Shown here in pieces: positions 8,270 through 19,300 of a stretch of DNA of 64,000 nucleotides. The notes beneath the pieces are model-generated. The model did no database searches. It was not told where the DNA came from and worked only from the letters and a program-made list of their open reading frames with translations. Both the position numbers and the translations under genes were made by a program. Source of the DNA: Thermococcus piezophilus (GTDB taxonomy: Archaea; Methanobacteriota_B; Thermococci; Thermococcales; Thermococcaceae); contig NZ_CP015520.1 of the NCBI RefSeq assembly GCF_001647085.1, positions 1,116,001 through 1,180,000 on the forward strand. The letters are read 5' to 3'. How positions within the stretch are numbered: the first letter of the stretch is position 1; every line of letters starts with the position of its first letter.

Positions 8270-9115
8270 TCACTTGTTGAGGATGACCTTGATTATGTCC
8301 ATGTCCCTGATGATTCCAACGAGCTCGCCCTCGCCTCTTATGACGGGCAGCTGCTCGATGTGGTACTGGACCATCTTCTGGGCGACTTCGTAGATGCTCA
8401 TGTGGGGTGTCGCTATGACCACCTCGCGGTTCATTATGTCCTCAACGGGTTTCTTCGGCAGCTGGAGCTCGGCTTTCTCGAAGAGGAGCGTGGGGTTGCT
8501 CTCAAGTATCCAGTCCTCCTCGCTGGAAGCGGCCAGGGCCGTGCTCTTCATGACCCTTACAACCTCGCTGTCCTTGAGGAGGTCGGTCTCGTCAATCATT
8601 CCCACGAGGTTACCATCGTCGTCTATGACTGGTATAGCCATGGCGTTGCATAGCAAGAGGGCCTTGAGGGCTGCCTTGAGCGGTGTTCCACGCCAGACAA
8701 CGCCGACGTTCTTCTGGTAGTAGCCTTCTATAGTGGTTCCCTTGAGCTTCTCGTTCTTGGAGAGGTATCTGCGCACTATGTCGCCAACGGTGAGTATTCC
8801 GAGGACATGGTTCTCCTCGTCGACCACTATGATGCGCCTGTAGTCATACTCGACCATTAGGCGAACTGCTTTCTTTAGGTTGTCGTTTGGCTTGACAGTA
8901 GGCACGTCCCTCTTAACGAGCATCGCTAACTGTTCCTCGTCGGGGTGAAGGAGAACCCTCTTTATGCTTATTATTCCAACAAGAGCCTTCGTGTTTTTGT
9001 TGATGACTGGGAAAGACCTGACCTTATGTTTCCTAAACAGATCAATAGCATATTCCCTCGTTGCGGGAAGTTCTATCACCACTGGGTCAGGAGTCATCAA
9101 AGTTTTTACGCGCAT
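8270..9115 (-). CDS. Protein with four CBS domains
   Basis: The 281-residue protein consists of two CBS pairs, which bind adenosyl ligands such as AMP, ATP or SAM and usually act as energy sensors. Each repeat has the phi-x-V(I)-x-D/N...G(I)-x-x-x-D/L pattern, for example FPVINKNTKALVGIISIKRVL, IIVVDEENHVLGILTVGDI, IPVIDDDGNLVGMIDETDL and LPVIRGEGELVGIIRDMDI. No catalytic domain is attached. The ATG at 9115 is preceded by GGTGGTGA; the in-frame GTG codons just upstream overlap that site. The partner is unknown. It lies upstream of hom on the same strand, 37 bases away. Confidence 0.88.
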   Translation of the reverse strand: MRVKTLMTPDPVVIELPATREYAIDLFRKHKVRSFPVINKNTKALVGIISIKRVLLHPDEEQLAMLVKRDVPTVKPNDNLKKAVRLMVEYDYRRIIVVDEENHVLGILTVGDIVRRYLSKNEKLKGTTIEGYYQKNVGVVWRGTPLKAALKALLLCNAMAIPVIDDDGNLVGMIDETDLLKDSEVVRVMKSTALAASSEEDWILESNPTLLFEKAELQLPKKPVEDIMNREVVIATPHMSIYEVAQKMVQYHIEQLPVIRGEGELVGIIRDMDIIKVILNK

Positions 9116-9197
9116 TTTCTTCACCACCGCTTTAAGTTAAAGCACCCTTCTACTATTTAAGATTTTCATTAGGGTGGTCAAAAATTTGAAGAAAAGG

Positions 9198-10325
9198 TTA
9201 TCCAAGTACAGAGAGTAAAACTCCTGCGGCAACGGCTGTGCCTATGACTCCGGCAACGTTCGGGCCCATGGCATGCATGAGGATGAAGTTGCCGGGGTCC
9301 TCTTCGCTCGCCAAGCGCTGAACGACCCTTGCGCTCATCGGAACTGCTGAAACCCCAGCCGCTCCAATCATTGGGTTTATCTTTCCGCCGGAGAGTTTCA
9401 TCATGAGCTTTCCGAGGAGCACCCCCCCTGCGGTTGCCGAGGCGAAGGCAACCACACCGAGGCCGAGTATCATGAGGGTCTGCATCGTCAGGAAGCTCTC
9501 AGCCTTCATGGTGGAACCGACGCCAAGTCCGAGGAATATAGTGACTATGTTCATCAGCTCCTCCTGGGCGGCTTTGCTGAGCCTCTCTACGACACCGCTC
9601 TCCCTGAAGAGGTTGCCTATCATGAGCATGCCTATCAGCGGCCCGGCGCTCGGAACGAGGAGGCTGATGACGATGGCTGTGATAATGGGGAACATTATCT
9701 TCTCCCTCTTTGAAACCGGCCTGAGCTGCTCCATTCTGATTCTTCTTTCCTCCTTATTCGTCAAGGCCTTGATTATCGGCGGCTGGATGAGCGGAACCAG
9801 GCTCATGTAGGAGTAGGCAGCCACAGCCGTGGCACCGAGGAGGTGTGGTGCGAGCTTTGTGGTGAGGTATATGGTCGTGGGCCCGTCGGCACCGCCGATG
9901 ATTCCTATCGATGCCGCCTCGGGGAGGGTGAACCCGAGGAGAACAGCACTGAGCATCGCTATGAACACACCTATCTGAGCCGCCGCGCCGAGCAGAGCCG
10001 TCTTGGGGTCTGCTATCATTGGTCCAAAGTCGGTCATCGCTCCCAGCCCGAAGAATATCAGGAGCGGGACTATCTCGGTGCTTATGAGGTAATGGTGAAT
10101 GAGATATAACAGCCCGTGGGGTTCCTCAGCTATTCCAGTGAGCGGCAGATTGACAATGACTGCGCTTATGCCTATCGGCAGGAGAAGCAGCGGCTCCATC
10201 TCGTAGCGTATGGCAAGATACACGAGGGTGAGACCGACGAGTATCATTATCACGTTTCCGATTGTCAGGTGGAAGATCCCCATGCTCTCTATGAACTCTA
10301 TTATCGCCTGCTCCAGTCCACTCAT
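9198..10325 (-). CDS. mmdB: Na+-translocating decarboxylase, beta subunit
   Basis: The beta subunit is the membrane part that decarboxylates carboxybiotin and exports Na+. The 375-residue protein is very hydrophobic, with about nine to eleven membrane segments. It contains the hallmark [14 protein letters not shown] segment with the ion-binding Asp, and the C-terminal [12 protein letters not shown] and [22 protein letters not shown] motifs of OadB/MmdB/GcdB. It is the last gene of the operon, six bases after the biotin carrier. The sequence cannot distinguish methylmalonyl-CoA from related substrates; the neighbouring carboxyltransferase favours an acyl-CoA. Confidence 0.92.
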   Translation of the reverse strand: MSGLEQAIIEFIESMGIFHLTIGNVIMILVGLTLVYLAIRYEMEPLLLLPIGISAVIVNLPLTGIAEEPHGLLYLIHHYLISTEIVPLLIFFGLGAMTDFGPMIADPKTALLGAAAQIGVFIAMLSAVLLGFTLPEAASIGIIGGADGPTTIYLTTKLAPHLLGATAVAAYSYMSLVPLIQPPIIKALTNKEERRIRMEQLRPVSKREKIMFPIITAIVISLLVPSAGPLIGMLMIGNLFRESGVVERLSKAAQEELMNIVTIFLGLGVGSTMKAESFLTMQTLMILGLGVVAFASATAGGVLLGKLMMKLSGGKINPMIGAAGVSAVPMSARVVQRLASEEDPGNFILMHAMGPNVAGVIGTAVAAGVLLSVLG

Positions 10326-10331
10326 TGCGCA

Positions 10332-10784
10332 TCACCCTATTTCTATGAGTGCTTGTCCGGTGTCGACGGTTTGGCCTTCTTTGACGAGGATTTTCTTTAC
10401 TACGCCGTCTTTTGGTGAGGGTATTTCATTCTCCATTTTCATTGCCTCAAGGATGAGTAGTCCTTGACCGGTTTTGACCTCATCGCCTTCTTTGACTAAT
10501 ATCCTGATGATTTTGCCCGGCATTGGGGCAGTAACTACCCCCTCACCTGCCGGCGCTGGAGTTGGTGCTGCTGGTGCTGCGGGCGCCGGTGCTGGGGCAG
10601 GAGCAGAAACAGAAACACTAGGAGCGCTAGCGGCGGTGGAAACGGCGCTCAGGTCTATGCCCAAGCCTTTGGCCTCGACCTCGTAGTTCTTGTCCTCGAA
10701 GGATACCCTGAAGTGTCCCATTCCGAGCTCTTCAACCTCGACCTCGTACTCGACACCATCAACGACGACCTTAACCTTCGCCAT
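10332..10784 (-). CDS. mmdC: Biotin carboxyl carrier subunit
   Basis: This carries carboxyl groups between the carboxyltransferase and the membrane subunit. The 150-residue protein has three parts: an N-terminal domain (about 1-45), a flexible Ala-Pro-rich linker (about 55-80) and a C-terminal biotinyl domain with the EAMKMEN motif, whose Lys is biotinylated. The domain ends GQTVDTGQALIEIG. The start is taken at the ATG ending at 10784, preceded by GGTGAA, because the upstream in-frame GTG codons overlap the previous gene's stop. No biotin ligase gene is present in the window. Confidence 0.93.
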   Translation of the reverse strand: MAKVKVVVDGVEYEVEVEELGMGHFRVSFEDKNYEVEAKGLGIDLSAVSTAASAPSVSVSAPAPAPAPAAPAAPTPAPAGEGVVTAPMPGKIIRILVKEGDEVKTGQGLLILEAMKMENEIPSPKDGVVKKILVKEGQTVDTGQALIEIG

Positions 10785-10786
10785 TT

Positions 10787-11161
10787 TCACCACTTCCCAA
10801 TCTCGTAGTTGAAGTCCTCAACCTCTTCCATGGTAGTTTGGATGCCGTAGAGGCGCCATGCATCAGAAACTTTTCTCTTAAACGGTAGAGGCCTCAGCTG
10901 TGAGGCCTTCTCGGCGGTGTAGGCCAGAATTGCGGCAGTTATGATAGCCAGGTCCCTTGGGGGTATCTCCTTCTCCTCTTCCACCTTAGTCTCCTCGACC
11001 TTCACTGGGACAGGGGCGGGAGTTTCTCTCTCCGTGATCCTCCTCTCGAGCCAGCCGACGAAGTAAAGGATAAGGGCCAAAATTGTGAGAACGGCAAAAA
11101 CCACCGTTACTCCCATGGCGGTTATGTTGAGACTCTCTATTAACTCAGCTATTGTTACCAT
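10787..11161 (-). CDS. mmdD: Decarboxylase small membrane subunit, OadG-like
   Basis: This 124-residue protein has one N-terminal membrane helix (about residues 13-37, MGVTVVFAVLTILALILYFVGW), then a charged Pro/Glu linker and a cytosolic tail with ILAYTAEKAS. That matches the OadG/MmdD small subunits, which tether the carboxyltransferase to the membrane complex. It sits between the carboxyltransferase and biotin carrier genes, with gaps of only a few bases, so position and topology together support the call. Sequence similarity in this family is low. Confidence 0.8.
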   Translation of the reverse strand: MVTIAELIESLNITAMGVTVVFAVLTILALILYFVGWLERRITERETPAPVPVKVEETKVEEEKEIPPRDLAIITAAILAYTAEKASQLRPLPFKRKVSDAWRLYGIQTTMEEVEDFNYEIGKW

Positions 11162-11171
11162 GGTTCACACC

Positions 11172-12740
11172 TCACAGCGGTATGTTGCCGTGCTTCTTGG
11201 GTGGTAGTTTGACGCGCTTGCTCTCAAGGGCCTCGAGGGCGAGTATTATCTTCGCTCTCGTCTCGGCTGGGTCGATGACGTCGTCTATGTATCCCCTTGC
11301 AGCTGCAACGTATGGGTTGGCGAACCTCTCGCGGTACTCCCTGATCTTCGCCTGCCTGACTTCCTCAGGGTTCTCGGCTTGGGCTATCTCTTTCCTGAAG
11401 ATGATATTGGCAGCACCCTCCGGACCCATGACGGCTATCTCAGCGGTTGGCCATGCGAAGACAAAGTCAGTCCCGAGATGCTTGCTTCCCATCGCGAGGT
11501 AAGCACCGCCGTAGGCCTTCCTCAGGATGACGGTTACCATCGGGACGGTGGCCTCGGAATAAGCGTAAAGGACTTTAGCGCCGTGCCTTATGATTCCGCC
11601 GTACTCCTGCTGGGTGCCGGGTAAATAGCCAGGAACATCGACGAGGGTAACAATGGGTATGTTGAAGGCGTCGCAGGTTCTAACAAAGCGCGCTATCTTG
11701 TCCGAACTGTCTATATCAAGAACCCCTGCGAAGTGTATCGGGTTGTTGGCGACTATTCCAACGGTCTGGCCGTTCATCCTTCCAAATCCGACTACGGCGT
11801 TCGGCGCGAAGTAGGGCAGTATCTCCAGGAAGTCTGGGTTGCCGTTCTCGTCGCGGTCAACTATCTCGTAGATGACCTGCCTAACGTCGTAGCCCTTGTT
11901 CGGGTCGTTAGGGACTATCTCGTAGAGCCTCTTGGTCTTTCTGAATGGTAAATCACCGGTCTTAATCCTCGGCGGCTTCTCCATATTGTTGGACGGGAGG
12001 TAGCTTATCAGGCGCCTTATTAGCGCCAAAACTTCCTCGTCGCTCTTGCCTATGAGGTGAGCCTGACCAGCCCTCTGGGCGTGCACCATGGCTCCGCCTA
12101 GCTGGACTGGGGTAACCTCGACACCGGTCACGGCCTTGACGACCTGCGGACCGGTGATGAACATGAAGGTCGCCGGATTGTCTACTATCAGAATGAAGTC
12201 TCCAATGGCCGGGCTGTAGACGGCTCCTCCAGCACAAGGGCCCATAATTGCTGTAATCTGCGGAACGACGCCGCTCAGAATCGTGTTCATCTTGAAAATC
12301 TCGCCGTAGCCCTTGAGCGAATCGACTCCCTCCTGAATCCTTGCTCCTCCAGAATCGTTGAGGCCAATAACTGGGGCACCGGCCTCTAAAGCAAGCTCCA
12401 TGATGCGCTTTATCTTTGCCGCATGCATCTCGCCGAGGGAACCGCCCATAACGGTGAAGTCCTGTGCGTAAACGAAAACTAACCTGCCGTCGATGGTTCC
12501 GTAGCCAGTGATAATTCCATCCGCTGGCAATTCCTTCCTGTCCAAACCGAACTCCGTTCCGCGGTGCTTGACGAAGGTACCGATTTCAACGAAGCTCCCT
12601 GGGTCAAGGAGCCTTTCAATCCTCTCACGGGCGGTGAGCTTGCCCTTGGCGTGCTGTTTCTCGACAGCCTTTTCGCCCCCCATTTCAAGAATCTTCTTCT
12701 TCCTCTCGTAAAGCTCTTTAACTTTTTCCTCCATGCTCAT
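11172..12740 (-). CDS. mmdA: Acyl-CoA carboxyltransferase subunit (methylmalonyl-CoA decarboxylase alpha type)
   Basis: This 522-residue crotonase-fold carboxyltransferase transfers CO2 between an acyl-CoA and biotin, and is homologous to propionyl-CoA carboxylase beta. N- and C-terminal carboxyltransferase domains are both present. GGARIQEGVDSL and GPCAGGAVYSPA form one oxyanion-hole region, and GYLPGTQQEYGGIIRHGAK and AYGGAYLAMGSK the other. The ATG at 12740 follows GGGGGAG. It is the first gene of the operon mmdA-D-C-B. Because the membrane beta subunit is encoded in the same operon, decarboxylation coupled to Na+ export is the likelier direction than carboxylation. Confidence 0.93.
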   Translation of the reverse strand: MSMEEKVKELYERKKKILEMGGEKAVEKQHAKGKLTARERIERLLDPGSFVEIGTFVKHRGTEFGLDRKELPADGIITGYGTIDGRLVFVYAQDFTVMGGSLGEMHAAKIKRIMELALEAGAPVIGLNDSGGARIQEGVDSLKGYGEIFKMNTILSGVVPQITAIMGPCAGGAVYSPAIGDFILIVDNPATFMFITGPQVVKAVTGVEVTPVQLGGAMVHAQRAGQAHLIGKSDEEVLALIRRLISYLPSNNMEKPPRIKTGDLPFRKTKRLYEIVPNDPNKGYDVRQVIYEIVDRDENGNPDFLEILPYFAPNAVVGFGRMNGQTVGIVANNPIHFAGVLDIDSSDKIARFVRTCDAFNIPIVTLVDVPGYLPGTQQEYGGIIRHGAKVLYAYSEATVPMVTVILRKAYGGAYLAMGSKHLGTDFVFAWPTAEIAVMGPEGAANIIFRKEIAQAENPEEVRQAKIREYRERFANPYVAAARGYIDDVIDPAETRAKIILALEALESKRVKLPPKKHGNIPL

Positions 12741-12880
12741 GAGAACTCCCCCTAACAGCTGAGAGTGTCTGGTGGTGGTAGTTTGTAAAGTTTAAAAGGA
12801 TTTTTGCTCCCCCAAGCTGCGAAACGGGTTGTTTAAAACTTGAAGACGGCCCCTAAGGGCCAAAGGATGATAAAAATGCC

Positions 12881-13312
12881 TCAAAGGTGTGCAATCGGTG
12901 TTTCAGCACCGCATGCCTCACACTTGAGGAAGTGGAAGCGTCCCTTCTTGATGATTTTCGTATCTGGTGAACCGCAGACCGGGCAGATGACGTAGTCCTT
13001 GAGGTACTTCCTCATCTTGTTGGCTATGAGATAGGGCGTAAAGCGTCCCTGCAGGACGACGCGCCTTCCCTCGAGAGTTCCAGCCGTTGCCACCTCGCGC
13101 AGGATGAACTTGAGGAGATGGTTCGGGTCGCGGTTCATGGCCTCTGCTATGTCCCTGAAGTTCTCAATTATGGTTTTGTTGCCCTCTATCGTGACGACTG
13201 CAGCCGGAACCTCAAACCTCGAGGTGTGATGCTTAACGTTTTCGGGAAGCTCCTCGTAAGCTTTATCGAGTAATCCTTCGAAATCGTGAAAGTCAACCTT
13301 CTTCTTGCTCAC
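12881..13312 (-). CDS. aif2b: Translation initiation factor aIF2 subunit beta
   Basis: This is one of three subunits of aIF2, which delivers initiator Met-tRNA to the small subunit. The 143-residue protein has an N-terminal helix that binds the gamma subunit, an alpha-beta core ([35 protein letters not shown]) and a C-terminal zinc ribbon with CPVCGSP and CEACGAE. I prefer the GTG at 13312 as start because GGAGGTGAGG lies just upstream; an in-frame GTG at 13327 would overlap that site. The length then fits the family. It is a single gene upstream of no co-directional neighbour within the operon range. Confidence 0.93.
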   Translation of the reverse strand: MSKKKVDFHDFEGLLDKAYEELPENVKHHTSRFEVPAAVVTIEGNKTIIENFRDIAEAMNRDPNHLLKFILREVATAGTLEGRRVVLQGRFTPYLIANKMRKYLKDYVICPVCGSPDTKIIKKGRFHFLKCEACGAETPIAHL

Positions 13313-13381
13313 TTTCCTCACCTCCACCTAACCTAGGCCTTGACGTTTATAACTTTTTGGAGTTGTGGTATAGAGGAGAAA

Positions 13382-16300
13382 TCACAGCACCCTGTAGAAG
13401 CCAGCCCTCGGTTCGTATATCCTTGCATCTCTCTTTAAGCCGTTCAAGAGTTTCCTGATCTCGTTCTCGCTTCCCAGTCCGGCCTGCTTCGCCGCCTCGA
13501 TGACCTTGTCCTCTGGGGCGCCAAACTCTCCCTCTCCTTCAAGGGTCTTGATGATGTCGATGAGCTTGTCTATCTTGTTTATCTTCTTGGAGCTCTTGCC
13601 GACCTCGAGGATTGAGACGTCCAGCGTTCCTTCCTCATCGGTGGCTATCTTCCTTATCATCTCCTCGACGATGCGTATGGCCTCCCTGGCGTCTTCGCGC
13701 GTCACCGTCTCACTTAGCCTCATGCGCGCGTGGGCCTCGCTGAGACGTATCAGTGCCTCCAGCTGCCTTGCAGTAATCGGAATCGGCCGAACCCCTTCCT
13801 CTTCGCCGCTCTTCTTGAAGCCCTTCCTCATGCGCACATAGTAGTGCTTTATCTCGTCCATTGCCTCTTTGCTGAGCACAGGATGGATGTTTTTCCTCGC
13901 GTAGGCGATGTATTTCTTGAGGAGGTCGTAGGGTATCTTGGGCGTTACGGCCTCTGCCTCTCCGCGCCTGACCTTGAGGATGTGCTCTGCTATGGATGAG
14001 TCAACTTTCTCGTCCGGCTCGTCAAGGAGCAGGAAGATGAGGTCGAAACGGCTTAGCAGTGTCGGTGGGAGGTCGAGCTGTTCTGGGAGCGACTTATGGC
14101 GGTTGAAGCGTCCGTACTTTGGATTTGCAGCAGCTATAACCGTTGTTCTTGCATTCAGCGTCGCAGTGATGCCTGCCTTAGAGATGCTTATCGTGTTGTG
14201 GAGCACCAGGCCATGGGAGATGAAGAGGTGGTGAGGCTCCATGGTAACATCATAGACCCATTTGGAGTCAGTGTTCGGTATCTTCTTGACTTTCGAAACG
14301 ACATGGAAGCAGACGTTGCTCTTCAGGTATTCTTCGACAGGGGCAAGCTCCCGCTCGGCGGCTTTTATCAACTGCTCTGCCTCGTCGAGTGTTATTCTGA
14401 CTGCCCACTCAACGTTCTCCAGTGCCAGTTTTTTCAGTCTCTTTGGGGTGGTGCCATACTTCCTGTAGAGCCTCGCCCCAGAGAGCACTTCAAAAATCGC
14501 CTCATAGTTACGTTCCTCTTCAAGGTTCTTGAGCTCCCTGATTCTCTCTCTGGCAACCTGCAGGTATCTCTCCACAAGGGCCCTTTTCACGGGGTTCCGA
14601 TAGAGCTTGACGCGGTCTGAGTGCGGGATACGGAGGTTCAGGATTTTGATAGCCCTCAAAACGGCCCTCGCGAAGTCGCCTGGAAGGTACTCCTCATATG
14701 GCGTTGTGCATTCCTCTCTGACTATCTTGGAGAATCGTTCGGCAGCTTCTCTGGTTCTTGGGAGGACCACATAAGCGGCCCCAACACTGCGTACTACGGA
14801 ATCAACTTCCAATAGGAGCAGGATGTCGTGAAAGTCCTCCGCAAGCCCTTTCGTGGGGAATCTCACGCACGTTTTTCCGTTGAGCTTGCTTCTCCTGCGC
14901 TCCCAGATAACCTTCACGAACTTTTTGAGCTCATCCTCGCTAAGCCTGAAGGCATCTGGGGGAAAGCGAACTCCTTTCTTGAACTTGTAGAGGTTTCTAT
15001 CACTGAACAGAGACAGCGCGAGCTCCTTCCCGTTTTTCCCGTTTCCAAGGAGTGGATACGACTTAACACCGATGACGAGGGACTCCTCTTTGACTTCCTT
15101 GGCTGGCTTCTCAACGATTCTGCCGTTCTCCCACACCATTACGGGATGTTCCGGCGTTACAGTTATTTCTATGCCGTTGCTGAAGTTGAGTCTTATGAAA
15201 TGGTCCGGGGCAATGTGCCTGCTCACGCGGTCGGCTTTCACCTTTACGATTTCCTTCTTTTCAAGGTCGTAGGCGAGGAGGTAGAGGTCATCGACGGGTA
15301 GGATTTCGGTGTCCTTGCCGAGGATGACCTTGTCGCGGTTCTCTTCGATAAGCCTGTCAACGAACTCGCCGATTTTGACCTTTCTTCCGTCCGCCAAGAG
15401 GAGCTCGAAATCCTTGTGGTAACTCTGCTGCTCAAGAGCTTCGTGTATGGCACTCCTATCCCTGTCACTCATCTTGTCGAACTCGTCGATTAGGGCAAAA
15501 CCGCCGTCGGCGAGAACCAAGACACCAGCCTCCAGAACCCAGGAGCCCGTGAACTCGTCGCGGACGGCTGCAGCCGTGTTGTGGACGATGAAGCCATTGG
15601 CGATGAAGCTGTGGGACCCCTCGACTGTTAGGTCGTAGACGTATTTGTAGGGGCTTTCAATAACTTCAATGTCCTTAACCTTCTCCCACAGGACGTCTGA
15701 ATGTGCAATCTCCTCGAGGATTGAGAGCTTCACTCTGATACGCTCCTCATTTCCGGAAATCTCGCTGAGGGTCCAAACAATTTCTCTGTAAGTTTTTTCA
15801 TCCCTCTCTTTGATGATATTTGCCACTTTTACAAGGAGGTCATACGGAAGTGCCCTTGACCGTTTTCTCCTAAAGAGCTCGTAGAACTCGGCATAGGTCA
15901 TCCCAAGCTCTTCGGGTTTAATCAGGTGTCCAATGTTGAGCCTAAGTTTGTTCGGTAACTCTATGGGAATCTTCGAGATATCTGTTCTCTCCTTTAGTCT
16001 TTCAACGACCCTTTGAAGCGCTCTCCGTGATATCGGTTTTCCTCTCTCTACCGCGCTTCCGAGGTTTGAGCCGTAGGCGTCTTCTATGCTTAGCCCGTAG
16101 AATTCTCTGACTTCCCTTATCAGCCCACCCACTTCGGGGACCACATCTACATCGGTGTCTATTTTAGACCCTTCTAGCGCCTTCACGAGTTTTTCAAGTT
16201 TCTTTGCTTTTTCTGGATGCTCCATGCCTATAAACGCGGCGAACTTGGTGATGTTCTCCCCATAAACCTTCAGTTCCCAGCGGTCGTGTTTTGAAACTAC

Positions 16301-19300
16301 CTGCTTTCCATTGATCTCTGAGATTGCACCTGCCCTTCTGCGCCTTCTCAAGTGCGAGACGATTCCGAAGCGGAGGAGGGCAAGCTGGAGCTTTTTGGCG
16401 AGTCTTTCGCTGGTAGTATCAAGCTTGATGTACGAGGAGCCCTTCTCGCGTACAACGACCGTTCCGTCGCAGTCGAAGAGCCCTCGTATAAATGCCGCGA
16501 GAACTTCTTCTGGAGCAACCATCAGCTGTGGGGCAATGTCGAGGTGTGATGACTTTGGGGAGGGAGGAATGCCGAGCTTTTCAAGAAGCTGGGCAACTAT
16601 CTTTGAGTGGAACCTTACGGCTGGCACACGGTTACTCTGTCTGCTTTCCTTTGCCTCAATGTCGAACAGTTCCTTGGCTAGCGACTTGAACTTCTTTCTC
16701 AGGGATTCACTGCCGTTGGAGAACCTTATTGAAACTCCCCATTCGGACTTTGAAACGTCTCCATCTCCAGCAATGAGTCCGGCGAAGTAGGCGAGCCTTT
16801 CATCCACGTACTTGGGGAGTTTGATTCCAGTTCCAGCCTGCAGGGACATGCATTCAGGCTTTATCTCTTCCCAACTGGTCCCGGCGAGTTCAATCAGCTC
16901 ACGAAGATGCTTCATTCTGATGTTGCCCCTGGCGTTTTGGCTGACCCAGTTGTAGTACACCGCGTCCTCACTAACCCAGAGTCTTTTTGCGAGTTCCCTC
17001 TTGGTTACTCCGAGGTTTTTGCAGGCCCTCTCAATCAGTTCCCTGACTTTATCCTTGATTCCGCATATGACAAGCTCATCAAGGTCGCTCAGCAATTCGA
17101 GGACTGTAATATGCTTTTCGGGAACTTCTATTCTGCGGACGGTGGCAACGTACGTGTCCGGTTTTATGTCTTCTGCCTTAATCCATTTGAGGGTGCCTTT
17201 TTCAATTGTTCTGAGCTTAGTTTCTGGGGTTAATATAAGCTCTTTGCCGGTTGTTGTCTTTACTTTGATGAGTCTCTCAGGTGCTTTCAGCCGCCATACT
17301 CTGCTCAATGGGGCCTGTTCGATGCGTCCTTTTTCTATCGAAACAGTTTCTCCAAGGAACGGCGAATACTCAATCCCCTCAGCGTATTCAATGCTCCCAC
17401 TCTCGCGCATCTGGCACTCCGTGAGGAGACTAATCTCAAGGGCACCGTCGTCGGTCACTACTATCGAATCGGGCGCAACACATAGACCAGCTGCACTTGA
17501 GCTCTTACCGCTCGTGTAAATCGCTCTCGGCGCGAGGTTGGCCACGTAGCGGAGGAGCTGACTGTTGTGGACAAAGATGTCGTTGGCTATGAAGTTGTGG
17601 TGCTCCGGCACCTGGAGGTCGTAGACCCACGGGTGCTCTGGCTTGTATTCTCTGACCTCGACGACTCTGTCCCAGAAGATGTCGGAGTCCGCAAGCATTT
17701 CAAGTACTTTGAGCTTTTTGGGGACATCAGGAGACTTCTCTTTCAGTGTTTCAACGACGGTTTTGAGCTTTTCCCTGCTGGGCAGCCTATCCCCCTGTTC
17801 ATAGTGCAGGTAAGTGGAGCGGTTTATTCCTAGGTCCTTTTGTCTTAGTCCCGCTGATTCACGGAGTTCTCTGAGTAGCTTCGAGACGCCAGGAATGACG
17901 TCAACGTTGGTGTTCAGTTTTATCCCGTTGGTAACCTTTGCGAGGAGTTTTGCCTTTTCCTCAACTCCAAAGCCGATGGTCTCTCCGAACTTTATGACAT
18001 CTTTGCCCGTTATAACCAGGCGGTAGTATGTTTTTGCCTCCTTCGTCTTTCCGTTTGTGGCTCTGCCTCTTGTCGCGTGCAGCTGTGATTTTATTCCAAA
18101 CCTCAAAAGAAGGTGCTGGACATCTCTCAGGAGTTCCAGCGATGCTGAAACCACTGTGATTTTTGGTTTGGCTCTATCAACTGTCCCTTCTGCGTCAAAG
18201 TAACCCCGAAGGAACGCCTTGATGTCCTCCACCCTTGCGGAGAATATCTGGGATGGTACTTTTTTCTTTGAAGAGTTCTCCGCAATTCCAAGACGTTTAA
18301 ACAATCTGAAGAATTCAACGCTGTTCACGTAAACCTCTTTCGCCGATTTACCTCTATGAGGCTTTCTAATAGTTGGGTTAAGGTCGAGCTTTCTGAAGTA
18401 TTCGTAGACTTTTTGAATCAGCTTTTCGTCGTTGTTCGTAAAGAATATCGTAGCGCTACCGTTTCTGTTCTGTGCGTAGCCCTCCCCGGCCAGTAGGCCG
18501 ATAACGTACCAGAACTCCTCGTCCGCAAATTCAGGAGGCTTTAACCTGCTCTTGGCAGTTTTGGATTTTTCTATCTCAATGTCCCAAAGCATAGTAGGCT
18601 TCCCATCAATCGGAATGATGCGTGGAACTGCTATAAAGTCGCTCGCTTTTAGTTCCTCAGCCTTCCTTGTCTTGAACTGCCCATTCTCAAAGACAAAGAA
18701 TGGATGAGTCGGCGTTACCCTTATTTCCCTCCCGCTCGCGGTCCTTATGAGGAACATTCTCTCGGGCGCAGTTCTTTTCCAGGCTATGTTGGCCTTCGCC
18801 TTTTTCACTTTGAGCGTCCTGGCATCTAGAGCGTAAAGCTCAAGGTCTATTGGAGCGTAGAAGCCGTCGTCAACCCTGCTGAGGGTTCCCTCTTTTTTGG
18901 CTCTCTTAATTGCTCCCTCCACAAGCTCACCTATCTTCCCTAAGCTCCCGTCGGCCAGAACAACCTGGGTGTTATAATCAACGCACTTCGCAACACCCGG
19001 ATCTCCGACCAGCAAAATGTGGCTCTCGCCCCTAAGCTTCGTCCCATCCGGCAGGGTCCTCTGAACTCCACCGAACAGGGCCAGTGCTATGCCCTTCTTG
19101 ACTGTCCTGTGGCCCCATATTGCTGGGGCGATGGAATCGACGATGGCATCGACGATGTCCTTCCTCCTTGCGAGCTCCCTTATCTTCTGCTCGTCCTCCG
19201 GGGTTATCTCCAGCTCCTCTATCTCCTTGCTGAGCTGCTCTATGTGGTTGACCTCGAGAACCTTCTTGAATATCGGCCTCTTGTCCTTCTGCTCTAGGAT

